Origin: Fistulifera solaris
Lineage: Eukaryota; Bacillariophyta; Bacillariophyceae; Naviculales; Stauroneidaceae
Direction of reading: 5' to 3'
NCBI GenBank assembly: GCA_030295235.1
Contig: AP026158.1
Coordinates: 124,001-188,000 of the forward strand
Length of the DNA stretch: 64,000 nucleotides
Part shown: positions 52,898 through 62,503 of the stretch, in pieces
Numbering within the stretch: the stretch's first letter is position 1
Layout: each line of letters begins with the position of its first letter
The notes under the pieces: generated by a model
Told to the model about the DNA's origin: nothing
The model's database searches: none
Seen by the model: only the letters and a program-made list of their open reading frames with translations
Position numbers and translations under genes: made by a program

Positions 52898-53698
52898 ATG
52901 AATTTCCTTACTCTTATCACGGCACTACCAGTGATTGTTGGTGCCTTGGATGAATCCACGAGTTTTTTGTACGACAAGGCGTATCGCCGACATTTTCGAT
53001 TGCTACAACGACAACAACATCATCACGTCGTTCGCAAACTTGAAGTGTGTGACTTTTTTACTGCCTTGCAACTCAATTGTTCGATCGAAGAATTTTGCGC
53101 CATTCTCAATGACGACGAAGATGTTTCGACATACGAATGTGGTGGTGATCTGGAAGGTGCCGGAACGTTCTATTATCGAGTCGAAGATCCTTTGAGATGT
53201 TACGAAAGTTTTCAAGACGAAAATGGCACCATCGTCGAAGATGTGCCTCTCGAGGGCGCCGCGTATTGTTCCCGAATGATAGGATATTTCAATTTCACGG
53301 GAGATTTACTCACCGTATCCAATGTGACAGAGGAAGTCACCGCTCCGGACGAATTACAAGGCGTTGTGCGTTTAGTGTTACCGGTTGCGGCCTGTACTAT
53401 GGACGAATCGGACTTCTTTATCAATCAGCCCTATTGCATTGGGAAATGTCCGGATGTGATCGAAATCAATGGCGTCCAATGTGAAGGCGATTGCGTGGAA
53501 TGTGACGACGGCTCTCGTCTACCGAATTGTGGGAATATTGATGCAAGTTTAGTGGGGGATTGCGCGGCACCGGAATGGGAGGACGATGATTTTACCGAAG
53601 AATTTCTAGTTTACTTCAACAAGACGAATACGGGCTCGTCAGCCGTGGCACAGGGCGCGTTAATTGGTGTCTTGCTGTCATTCGTGGCGTTCTTTTAA
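52898..53698 (+). CDS. Secreted Cys-rich protein, member 3 of the tandem family (probable GPI anchor)
   Basis: 266 residues from the Met at 52898 (MNFLTLITALPVIVGALDE). It keeps the family plan: VCDFFTALQLNCSIEEFCAI, YECGG, YCSRMIGYFNFTGDLL, EVTAPDELQGVVRLVLPVA, YCIGKCPDVIEINGVQCEGD and CDDGSRLPNCGNIDASLVGD. The tail AQGALIGVLLSFVAFF suggests a GPI signal. There is no PT stalk. The three members are clearly homologous yet diverged, so the duplication is not recent. A His/Gln-rich segment (RQQHHHVVRKLE) follows the signal peptide. Confidence 0.7.
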   Translation: MNFLTLITALPVIVGALDESTSFLYDKAYRRHFRLLQRQQHHHVVRKLEVCDFFTALQLNCSIEEFCAILNDDEDVSTYECGGDLEGAGTFYYRVEDPLRCYESFQDENGTIVEDVPLEGAAYCSRMIGYFNFTGDLLTVSNVTEEVTAPDELQGVVRLVLPVAACTMDESDFFINQPYCIGKCPDVIEINGVQCEGDCVECDDGSRLPNCGNIDASLVGDCAAPEWEDDDFTEEFLVYFNKTNTGSSAVAQGALIGVLLSFVAFF

Positions 53699-54306
53699 AA
53701 TGATCTGTCGTTGATTGCGATTGTGACTTCAATTCTTCGAGATAAGGTGGCAAGTACGGAGATCAATTACGAAATAGGGTCGAGCCTTTCATTTCTTTTG
53801 CACAATAATATGTCACGCCCATTTTTTCTGAATTGTCAACCTACTCCGTTTATAAGACTATGTCTTATTTTCTTCAGCATAATTTGAAAGAATTTTTCAT
53901 TGCTTTTCATTCATCGACAATTTCTGTCGAGTTTGTATAGCAATTAGGTCTGCTCGTGTACCTCAGGGCGCCCAAATGAACAAAGAGAGGTTATTTTTGA
54001 GTGTCAACGGAAACTAGGATTAGTGGGTAGAAATCAAATGACGTACAATATTACATCGGTATAAGTACCGTTTGTTACGCACTATAGCATTGAAAGTGGT
54101 GCGATGATCCACGTCAGTCTCCGTGATACACGGAGTAAACACAGTCAATTCACGATTTGCCGAAGAGAGCTTTTTTCATCCTCACAAAAAAAAAACTCAC
54201 AACAATATCACAACCTTTCTCGTGGTCATCCATCGGGCTCTTGTTGACTCCCTCTCTCGAACTTGTTTTCTTCCACAATCGATTTTCTTTTTTACCAAAA
54301 AATACA
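53699..54306. other. Intergenic region, no gene recognised
   Basis: About 610 bp. An open frame from 54123 covers part of it but has no recognised start context. No repeat is seen. Confidence 0.4.
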
Positions 54307-54731
54307 ATGTGCTTTCCGGATCAAAAAGCGTCGACGAACGCCCCTCGCGCTCCGTCAACAAACGACGCAAAGTCTCGTTCGCTCCCGCCATTTTGGTCCA
54401 CGAAACTGACACCTCATCGGAGACGTGGTATCAAGCGGTGGATTACTCGACATTTGAACGCGAACGTCGTGAAACGATCGTCGCTTTGTCGACCGAAGAC
54501 CGTTGCCGCCCGCGGGGGCTGGAAGGGACGCGACAAGAAATTATGGATCGTAAACGAAAATCCTTGCAGTGCAAGAAAGCCGTACTGGAACAACAAGAAT
54601 TACAAAAATCGTTGGGATACTTCAATCCGGAATTGTTGGAAGAAACGTACAGGAAATTTTCAGACGAAGCGGCACACTGTGCGAGACAACGGGCGATGAG
54701 TCTGGAACAAGAATCATCATCGCCATGCTAG
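54307..54731 (+). CDS. Small RGLE-motif protein with a KVSF PP1-docking-like motif, one apparent frameshift
   Basis: From the ATG at 54307 (MCFPDQK) the frame changes at an A5 run (54323-54327; one base short) into SVDERPSRSVNKRRKVSFAP, giving about 142 residues. The second part has TSSETWYQAVDYSTFERERR, CRPRGLEGTRQEIMDRKRKS and EEIL-type helices (KSLGYFNPELLEETYRKFS). CRxRGLE with the flanking helices recurs in many unannotated diatom proteins. RKVSF fits the [RK]VxF docking consensus of protein phosphatase 1. An alternative is that the frame open from 54123 is the whole gene. Role unknown; nuclear or cytosolic. Confidence 0.6.
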
Positions 54732-55199
54732 TGTTTTTAGAATGAATATATAGAGAGAGATAAAATTCGCACAACTCACACAGAATAGTCTCGTGGCACA
54801 GGTTTTTCCCGAATCTGCCATTTTGTAAATTGAATGATGACTGACCTGAGGAACTGGAAAGACTTTTCTAATTATGACCATAGAGGAACTCACTACTACA
54901 GCTCTACCACTTTCTTTTGTCACTTTATTCTTTTGAAATGTTCTAGAGATAACATTTAATCTCATTTTAAGCGAGCTAAGGTAATGCGATGACATTGACG
55001 CTCTTCTTACAATCCGGTCATGAATGACGTCACATAGATGTTCGGAGGAGAGCTTCGTCGAAACATCATGCAGTCGTGAATCGGTCGCGTTCTCGATCTC
55101 AAGTTTTTTAGTAGTATTATTTCATATTGTTGCCGCTCTTATTGCCTCTTCATTACATTGATTCATTCTCGACTCTCATTCAGTTGACATTTAGCATTA
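54732..55199. other. Promoter region of the first SDR gene
   Basis: About 470 bp. Contains a perfect TGACGTCA at 55026-55033. No gene is seen. Confidence 0.5.
55026..55033 (+). promoter_or_regulatory. Palindromic CRE (TGACGTCA) upstream of SDR gene 1
   Basis: Perfect bZIP palindrome about 170 bp before the start at 55200, matching the position of a copy before the SEC14-like gene. Confidence 0.35.
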
Positions 55200-56030
55200 A
55201 TGTTAGTTATTACACCCCTCGAAGGACGCGTCGCGGTCGTGACGGGAAGTAACAAAGGCATTGGGTATTTCATTGCTCTGCAATTGGGGTTGTCGGGCTT
55301 GTTTCAACACATTTGTCTCGCGTGTCGCGATCTCCAACGCACTATAGAAGCCGTCGAATCATTGAAACAGCAATTACCTCCCGAAGTACAAGTGTCGAGT
55401 GCTCCCTTGCTGTTGGGAGACATTGCAAGTCACCAAACATTGGCGCAAACGTTGCAAGAACGCTATGGCAAAATCGATGTCCTCGTCAACAATGCCGCCA
55501 TGGCGTACAAACAAGCGGATCCGACACCGTTTCGTGAACAATGTAGTCCTACACTGAACGTCAATTTCCGTGGTTCCTGTGATTTGACCGAACAATTGTT
55601 GCCTCTTCTCAGAAAAGGCACCGACGCACGCATCGTCAATGTTGCCAGCATGTCGGGACGACTCGGACAAGTTTCATCGGAAAGACAAGCCCAGTTTGCA
55701 GCCGACGATTTGACCATGGAACAATTACATGCCCTGATGGATGAATTCGAACACGATGTTCTGGCGGGACATCATCGCGAAAAGGGATGGAGCAATTCGA
55801 ATTACGGAATGAGTAAATTGGCGGTGATTGCCGCCACCAAAGTTTGGGCTCGCCAAGAACCTTCCATCAAGGTCAATTGCTGTTGTCCGGGATATTGTAA
55901 GACGGATATGACCAGTCAGAAAGGATTGCGGGATCCGGCGGACGGAGCGAAGAATGCAGTATTGCCGGCGACTATGGAGCATCCCCCGACGGGAGAATTC
56001 TTTGCCGATTACAAAGTAGCGAGTTGGTAA
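55200..56030 (+). CDS. Carbonyl-reductase-type short-chain dehydrogenase, tandem copy 1
   Basis: 276 residues, CBR1-like. Cofactor loop TGSNKGIG, then VLVNNAAMAY, catalytic Ser in RIVNVASMSGR, the YxxxK pair in NYGMSKLAVIAAT and a C-terminal NCCCPGYCKTDMTS matching the CBR1 CCPGWVRTDM region. All catalytic residues are present, so NADPH-dependent reduction of aldehydes, ketones or quinones is expected in the cytosol. An insert between Ser and Tyr (DLTMEQLHALMDEFEHDVLA) is typical of the CBR group. It is the first of three head-to-tail copies over 4.4 kb. Start chosen at 55200 because GRVAVVTG follows closely, as in copy 2. Confidence 0.88.
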   Translation: MLVITPLEGRVAVVTGSNKGIGYFIALQLGLSGLFQHICLACRDLQRTIEAVESLKQQLPPEVQVSSAPLLLGDIASHQTLAQTLQERYGKIDVLVNNAAMAYKQADPTPFREQCSPTLNVNFRGSCDLTEQLLPLLRKGTDARIVNVASMSGRLGQVSSERQAQFAADDLTMEQLHALMDEFEHDVLAGHHREKGWSNSNYGMSKLAVIAATKVWARQEPSIKVNCCCPGYCKTDMTSQKGLRDPADGAKNAVLPATMEHPPTGEFFADYKVASW

Positions 56031-56671
56031 GAACCAGAGCACCAAAAACACAAAAATATATGTGGTTAGTTAGAGTGTAATTATGTTCTTCGTTCCTTAA
56101 TGTTAGACCTCATCGGACTGTGCTTTTATCACGACACACTCTCTCCAGGACTCAGCCCCTTTGCATCGTGATTGCGAAAGCTCTGTGGAATGCCATGTGG
56201 AGGAGATAACAATAAACCTTTGTGTGGCTGTCATCGCAAACTGAAGTATTCCATAGTTAGCTGCGATATTTCTAGCCCCCGGAGTAGTTTTTTTGCAATG
56301 TTCGATGTGTAGCCGAACGACTCCTTCTTCAATAGCCGTTGGGGTCTCGAAAGAGTTCTGCTGTATATCTGTGCTTGCACGCCTTTTGACAACCGGAGTT
56401 CTCGTTCTCTACCGAACCATTCGCAAAACAAAGAGGGTCGAAACGCTATTTTTCTGTACGCTCACGAGTGACATCGGGTGATTTCATGATTCTCATGGAA
56501 TCATATCTACGACGTAAGAACAATCGGTGAACCTCGAAAATGGAGAAGCCGTCGTGTAAAGTGATCGCCCTATTCGTGCGTGCACCACTTTTTCTCACAA
56601 AATTTCATTTTCTTTTTGAAAATTGAACGATCCATTTTTACAAAACAAACAAACAAACAGATTATCACCAT
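56031..56671. other. Intergenic region between SDR copies 1 and 2
   Basis: About 640 bp. An ACAAACAAACAAACAAAC leader tract (56642-56659) lies just before the next start codon. No gene is seen. Confidence 0.5.
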
Positions 56672-57490
56672 ATGTCGAACAAAGGACGCGTTGCGGTAGT
56701 CACCGGCGGTGACAAGGGAATCGGATACCACATTGCGCTGCAATTGGGATCCTCCGGTCTGTTCGAGCACATCTGCATCACGTGTCAAGATCACAATCAG
56801 GCACAATCGGTCGTCGATGAATTGCAAAACCAAATGCCCACGGGTGTGAACGTTTGTTGCAGTGAATTGGTGTTGGGAGACACGATGAGTATGGCCGGAT
56901 TCGCGAAAATGGTGGAAGAGCGCTACAGCAAGATTGATGTTTTGGTGAACAATGCTGGCATGGCGTTCACGCATTCGGATCCCACGCCCCTTGAAGATCA
57001 GTGCAAAACCACCATGAACATTAACTTTCGCGGAACGTGCGAATTGACGGAGAAGTTGTTGCCCTTGCTCCGTCAAGGAACAGATCCTCGTCTCATCAAT
57101 GTGATCAGTGCGGAAGGTCGTCTCAGTCAGCTATCCGAAGATCGTCAAATGCAATTTACCGACGATAACTTGACCATGGATCAGTTGTACAGTCTCGTGG
57201 ATGAATACGAACGCGATGTGTTGGCCCGCAATCATTTGGAGAAGGGCTGGGGCAATTCGTGTTACGGCATGAGCAAATTGGCCTTGATTGCGGCCACGAA
57301 AGTGTGGGCCCACCAGGAACCAGGCATCAAAGTCGATTGTTGTGATCCGGGCTATTGCAAGACGGATATGACCCATATGAAAGGCGAACGTGATCCGGCG
57401 GATGGTGCCAAGTGCATCGTAATGCCCGCGACCATGGCGAATCCTCCGACTGGTCAGATCTTTTCGGATTACATGATTGCCAGCTGGTAA
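56672..57490 (+). CDS. Carbonyl-reductase-type short-chain dehydrogenase, tandem copy 2
   Basis: 272 residues. TGGDKGIG, VLVNNAGMAF, RLINVISAEGR, CYGMSKLALIAAT and DCCDPGYCKTDMTH show a complete CBR-type active site. It is about as close to copy 1 as to copy 3 by eye and shares with copy 3 the DCCDPGYC and NINFRGTC steps. Starts MSNKGRVAVVTGG with the Met at 56672. Cytosolic reductase, probably of reactive carbonyls. Frame intact. Confidence 0.88.
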   Translation: MSNKGRVAVVTGGDKGIGYHIALQLGSSGLFEHICITCQDHNQAQSVVDELQNQMPTGVNVCCSELVLGDTMSMAGFAKMVEERYSKIDVLVNNAGMAFTHSDPTPLEDQCKTTMNINFRGTCELTEKLLPLLRQGTDPRLINVISAEGRLSQLSEDRQMQFTDDNLTMDQLYSLVDEYERDVLARNHLEKGWGNSCYGMSKLALIAATKVWAHQEPGIKVDCCDPGYCKTDMTHMKGERDPADGAKCIVMPATMANPPTGQIFSDYMIASW

Positions 57491-58737
57491 AAAAGTCGGG
57501 GATGAAAACAGGTGCATATTCGTATAGACATATATATGTAGTCCATGGAGGAACTGGAAATGGATATGTATGACATTGCATTTGGAAAAAGTCGCTTCAA
57601 AATTCATTCTTTATAAATAAAAATTCGATTTCCTTTGAAAGGCAGTTTCTTGTTTGATTGTAGAAGGCTTGGGCGGGGGCTTCGTCCGTCGAGCAAATGA
57701 TACTTTGTTAGTTGTTTCGTCTTTCATGATACGGTAGAAGTACTTTGTATGCTACTTGGTATTTGTTGAAATGGAAAAAAAAGACACTAGAAACAAGGTA
57801 ACATGTGTATGGTGTTTGCTCTTTGCCTCGCTCTCGCATTTGTCATCGTCGTCGTCGTGGATGCGGGGGACTTTCGGCCTACTTCATGACTGAAGAATGA
57901 TGCAGTCGAGGCGAAATACGAACAACACATTCTAGCGCGCTATGTATTAGTCCAAGAAGCAGTCACGAGAAAAGCGCCCCCGACCAATTGAAAAACAGTA
58001 ATTTAAAGGCAAACTACGATATTTGTCTTGAAGATAATTATCCAGAGAGGTAATGCTTACGCTGCTGCATTTTATATTATCATGTACGAGATGTGAAATG
58101 CGGAACGGAAGCAGAGACTTGTCATGGCAGTTGCGAAACCTCAAAACGTCTACTCCTTTCTTCAATGATGAAACCTTAGTACTGGTAGATACGGAGACGA
58201 AGGATTCTCTCGACAAACAATGACCGATGTGTGCATGTCATTACGTGTTAACATAGATTCATGACTGAGATTCAGTCGTGGGTTCATTTCGTGTACATGA
58301 ACTGACTATGGTAATTGGCGAAAGCCAGAAGATTTTGCAAAGGATCCAAAAAAAATGAGAGGGGGTGCATTGCATTCAAAATAAGCATGAATACAAAGTA
58401 CCGGTACTTCTATTTCATCCAACTAGGCACGAGTTCCATTCGAGATATTCAAATTCTTTTGAAAACTTTTATTCCTAGCCGGATGGGAAAAAAAGAAATT
58501 CATTCGCCGCGAAGAACCAAAATAATGAGATCGCGAACGCTTTCCCTTTCTTTTTTCCAAAGAAAAATCGTCGAACTTCGAAATGATTGAGATTCTGTTC
58601 TCCTGCTTTCCATTGATTTGACAACGCAAAGGATAACCTCACAATTTCCTAAAGCTTCTCACAAAAATACGATTGATGGGTATTTCATTGATTCGAGAGC
58701 AATGGATCACAAGAACAAGAAACAAAAAAGAACCACC
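57491..58737. other. Intergenic region between SDR copies 2 and 3, about 1.2 kb
   Basis: No gene is supported. It holds two TCATGACTGA copies (57884-57893, 58259-58268), the second followed by an inverted TCAGTCGTG, and a TACAAAGTACCGGTACTT element at 58393-58410. An open stretch at 57947-58216 on the minus strand has no domain. Confidence 0.5.
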
Positions 58738-59610
58738 ATGTCGTCGTCGTCGTCCTCGCCGCAAACCAAAATTCTCATGTCCAGTAACGAACGCGTCGCC
58801 GTCATTACGGGTGGTGAAAAGGGGATCGGCTACAATATTGCGGTGCAATTGGGACAATCGGGTCTCTTCCAGCATATTTGTGTCACTTGTCGTGATGAGA
58901 GTCAAGTCGAATCGACGGTAAATTCGTTAAAAGAGAAACTATCGCCCGATATCAAAATCTGCTGCAGCCCGATGGAGTTGGGCGACACGAGAAGTCACGA
59001 AGATCTAGCCACGACCTTGAAAACTCTGTACGGGAAGATTGATGTCCTTGTCAACAATGCGGGTATGGCGTACGATGTAGATGATGATGATGATGATGAT
59101 TCGACGCCCGAGGAAGAACAGTGCAGCAATACGTTGAACATTAACTTTCGCGGAACGTGCAGTTTAACGGAAGAATTGCTGCCGTTGTTGCGTCAAGGCT
59201 CGGACCCTCGTATCATCAATGTCGTCAGTGAACAAGGACATCTCAAGCAACTTTCGAAAGAACGTCAGAAACAGTTCACGGCGGATGACTTGACGATGGA
59301 GAAGTTGTTTGATTTGATGGAAGAATACGAGAATGACGTTCAAGAGGGGAATCATTTGGACAAGGGATGGGGCAAATCGTTCTATGGGATGGCCGATTTG
59401 GCCTTGGTGGCCGCCTCGCAAGTTTGGGCCCACAATGAACCCGACATTACCGTCGATTGCTGCGATCCAGGCTATTGTCAGACGGATATGACCCACCAAA
59501 AGGGAAATCGTGATCCGGCGGAAGGTGCCAAGTGTGTGGTGAAGCCGGCAACTATGGAGAATCCGCCTACAGGGGCATTTTATGCCAATAATGAGATTGC
59601 AAGCTGGTAA
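58738..59610 (+). CDS. Carbonyl-reductase-like SDR, tandem copy 3, catalytic Lys replaced
   Basis: 290 residues from the Met at 58738 (MSSSSSSPQTK); a Met at 58777 aligns with copy 2. The NADP loop TGGEKGIG and VLVNNAGMAY are kept. The catalytic YxxxK pair reads FYGMADLALVAAS, so the Lys is Asp, and the Ser segment is NVVSEQGHL. The C-terminal region DCCDPGYCQTDMTH has Gln where the others have Lys. A DDDDDDD run encoded by GAT repeats sits after AYDV. The fold and cofactor site look sound but normal reduction is unlikely; a regulatory or binding role, or changed chemistry, is inferred. An in-frame extension to 58618 is possible and would be disordered. Confidence 0.82.
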   Translation: MSSSSSSPQTKILMSSNERVAVITGGEKGIGYNIAVQLGQSGLFQHICVTCRDESQVESTVNSLKEKLSPDIKICCSPMELGDTRSHEDLATTLKTLYGKIDVLVNNAGMAYDVDDDDDDDSTPEEEQCSNTLNINFRGTCSLTEELLPLLRQGSDPRIINVVSEQGHLKQLSKERQKQFTADDLTMEKLFDLMEEYENDVQEGNHLDKGWGKSFYGMADLALVAASQVWAHNEPDITVDCCDPGYCQTDMTHQKGNRDPAEGAKCVVKPATMENPPTGAFYANNEIASW

Positions 59611-59768
59611 AAAAAGCAATCGTCCATTATCAATAGTCCGGCCATCCGGCTCTACGAATGCATAAGAAATACGTACATAATGTATAATCTTTTCTATGGT
59701 TCAGCAATTGTGTGTAGATTATGTGAAAGACGATTATTAGATCGATTGAGCATTGTTTCCGTTATAGA

Positions 59769-60745
59769 CTATATAGTGACCTTACTTTTTCGTAGACGTG
59801 TAAAGGAGAATTTGAGAACACACATAAAGATGAAATGCGTGACGGGAAAGGCCAATACAAAGGTAGCCGCTTTGCCGGCATCCTGTTGCAACAACGGATT
59901 GGCCAAATTGCGCAACACGAAACATCCCGACATGAGTGTCGCGAGCATCAGCAGTATCCACTGCATCAGAGACCACCACGGCATCCAGAGCAAACTTGTG
60001 ATTGCCACATAAGGTACCAAACAATATCCATAACAACAAATCCACATAACCCAGGGTACTTTCGTCATGCCCATGCAAATGGTCGCCAACCAAAAGAAGG
60101 TGGGCAATCCGAACGCAAAAGTGGCCACGACACTGAGTGCGTGAATCAAATGCGTGAGATCGTATTCCATGGCTTGAAAGTCTCCTGCTGCGGAGGATGG
60201 ATTCGTCGTATTGGTCGTAGTAGACGAATGATGATGTTGGTTCGTAGTAAACTGTTTCCAGTGATCAAAATAGAGCAACATGTTACTCGTCACGGCCAAC
60301 GTAAATACCAACGTACAGGCAATCCACAAGGGTCCATACAAATCGGGACCTTTGCGCAAAATGGGTGTTTCCTGATTGTTATCGGTGTCGGACGTTTCGG
60401 ACGTGACAACGACATTCCGATCATCCCCCAAGGTATCGACGCGGAAATAATCGGGCAAATGAAAAAACAACAAGGCCGCCTTGAGTCGTCCAGCGACATC
60501 AGACGTATCGACATCAAAGTAAATTTGATAAGTATCCAAGCGGATACAATTGAGACAGCCAGCGAAGGAAAAGAAAGATGAAGCGGGCGTTTGGTTGTTG
60601 TAGTTGTGAGGAGCCGCATTTTGATCCATCGTTCCGGACAAGTACTGGACGTTGCCTTGGGGTGGTGGTGGTTGTTGCATACCATAAGGCTGTTGCTGCT
60701 GCATATTGTATAACTGTTGTGGTTGTTGCTGCATATTATTATAAG

Positions 60746-60776
<31 letters not shown>

Positions 60777-60875
60777 TTGTTGCTGCGGCGCTGGCTGGGC
60801 ACGAAAGGGATTCGGAGCAAACGGATCGTCTTCTTCGTCGTAATTACTATTCATACCGTACGAGGATTGCATCAT
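59769..60875 (-). CDS. YIPF1/2-type Yip1-domain Golgi membrane protein with Gln-rich N-terminus
   Basis: 368 residues from the Met at 60875 (MMQSSYGMNSNYDEEDDPFA). A Gln-rich N-terminus (poly-Gln run coded by CTG/TTG on the plus strand) is followed by FFSFAGCLNCIRLDTYQIYF, DVAGRLKAALLFFHLPDYFR and a PDLYGPLWIACTLVFTLAVT entry, the typical YIPF order, then about five membrane segments. Yip1-family proteins bind Rab GTPases and organise ER-Golgi transport; TVP23 in this window is a known partner type. An in-frame upstream extension to 61094 lacks family features and was left out. Frame intact. Confidence 0.85.
60746..60786. repeat. (CTG/TTG)n tract coding poly-Gln on the minus strand
   Basis: About 13 triplets, CTG then TTG, read as CAG/CAA (Gln) in the YIPF gene. 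Confidence 0.9.
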
Positions 60876-61319
60876 CTTGTTTGTTGCAATTTTAAAAGAT
60901 AAGAAGAACTTGAAACGCTTGCAAGAGAATGGAATGGAAAAAATGAAAATAGGATAAAAAACAGTTCGTCCTCTCAATGCTTTGTTGCAGCTTGCAGAGC
61001 ATTTGCGCGTGTCGTCGTCGTTGCCGGATGCGGCGAAAATATAAATAATAGAGCGTCTTCCTAACGTCTGAGTGTCGTCCGTCAATGACTCCACTCATGA
61101 CACAAGACAAAAGACTCACGACTCCCTCGACAGACTTTTTTGCACCTCATCGTCCACGTCAAATGTTTGTGTTGGCACTTACTAGTAGTGGCACACGTAC
61201 CAAAGCACGGACTGACTCGGCATCTCCTACAACGATGTTGGAGACACTCCATTTTTTGAAAAATTCTACTCCGGAGTATAACAAATCACCATCATTATTT
61301 CATTCACAACAAGGCCATT
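60876..61319. other. Divergent promoter region
   Basis: About 440 bp between the YIPF gene and the lumen-protein gene. No motif block or extra gene is supported. Confidence 0.4.
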
Positions 61320-61930
61320 ATGCGCGTTGTATTGCTCTTGTGGCTCTCCTGCTACTCGTGGGCTTGGAATAATCCAATTCTAACACGACGTGCGTGGGCT
61401 ACTTTCACAGCCAGTAGTAGTAGTGGTAGTTTGTTTCTGCCCCTCGCGGCCTCAGCAGCCACAACACCCCCAGTATTACTACTGGACGAATTGAAAGAAT
61501 GCAAAATCAAATTAGAACCCATTCCGGAAATGTTGGAACAAATGGAATGGGATAAAGTTCGATCCATTCTCAAGGTACCACCCGTGAACAAATTATGGAA
61601 TCTCGGTGATGTAAGTATTTTTTGTTGTTGTTATTGTAGTAGTAGTGTAATCCCAACCCACCCACTCCCACTCACCTTTATCTTTTGAAAAAGTCCCAAA
61701 ATACCGTCGTCCAATTGGCCAAACAAGCCGGTAGTATTGAATTGTTGGAACTCAAAGATGATTTGGCGTTGACGTTGCAATTGTGTGATCAATACACGTA
61801 CAACAATGCCTTTGTTTACTTCCAACCGGGCAATGGCAAATACAATATTAAAGAACCACAACAATTGGCCCGGAAAGCGATGCAACAAATTCAAGAGATT
61901 GTGGATTTGGTGGAAACCGATGGGTCTTGA
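61320..61930 (+). CDS. Predicted thylakoid-lumen helical protein (PsbQ/Psb31-like candidate), one intron
   Basis: Exons 61320-61610 and 61694-61930 with an 83-bp intron give 175 residues. The leader is tripartite: signal peptide MRVVLLLWLSCYSWA with W at +1, a short transit part with RR (ILTRRAWATF), then a hydrophobic stretch ending LFLPLAASAA, as in Tat-type lumen signals. The mature ~120 residues are mostly helix (LLLDELKECKIKLEPIPEML, QNTVVQLAKQAGSIELLELK, AMQQIQEIVDLVE), consistent with a four-helix bundle like extrinsic photosystem II subunits. The family link is by architecture, not by recognised motif. The neighbour CtpA also acts in the lumen. Confidence 0.65.
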
Positions 61931-62503
61931 AAATTCTCGTCAAAGACATATCAACCCCGAAAGGTTGAACGAACGAAGGCAGTCACGATCACTGTCTTGT
62001 CGTTGTATCTGGCAAGGCTGTAACTTTGTTTTGCTGGGTTTATAGAAATCTTGGTCTTGAAATGAAGTAAAACACAAAAGAATAATGAAAGAATTATCGA
62101 CCTAATACCATGCTACTCCGTAATCCGTAGTCCGTAATAAATTATAGGGTACTTGTACCAGGTATCTTGTATAGGGTTCAAGATTCTTCTCATTTATTTG
62201 GTTTTTGGTTCGTACTACGTACGTACGTAGATCGTTCCGAGTTCCAAGCTGACGTCTCCCATGGAAATTCGGATCCTCTCGGGAATGCTGAGTCCCGGTA
62301 GACAGTGACACAAGGAGTAGAGTCGCCGTAGCGTCGTTTTTTTGTTCTGTTTTTCGGTTCTGTTCGGCCGAAACTCATTTTCTCGTTTTTGAGCGAACCG
62401 TGACAATAGCAGTGAGAAGCTTTTGCCTCATTCTATTCTTCTACTTCTTGTTTTTCACACCTCTTTTGCTTCCATTCATTGAATCATTCCCTTTTCCTTT
62501 ATA
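61931..62503. other. Intergenic region with GTAC motifs upstream of the CtpA-type gene
   Basis: About 570 bp. GTACTTGTACCAGGTATC near 62150 and a GTACTACGTACGTACGTAG run at 62212-62230 belong to the recurrent GTAC class. No gene is seen. Confidence 0.5.

Noticed and set aside
54157-54699. 180-codon plus-strand open frame in the RGLE-motif region
   Set aside because: Only its first few codons from 54307 seem to be used; the rest is an Arg/Asn/Trp-rich shadow of the conserved frame.
59835-60581. 248-codon plus-strand open frame over the YIPF gene
   Set aside because: Antisense to conserved membrane segments; composition is Gln/Arg/His-rich as expected from a shadow.
61320-61930. Firm naming of the lumen protein as PsbQ or Psb31
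   Set aside because: Only leader architecture and helix content support it; no diagnostic motif was recognised.
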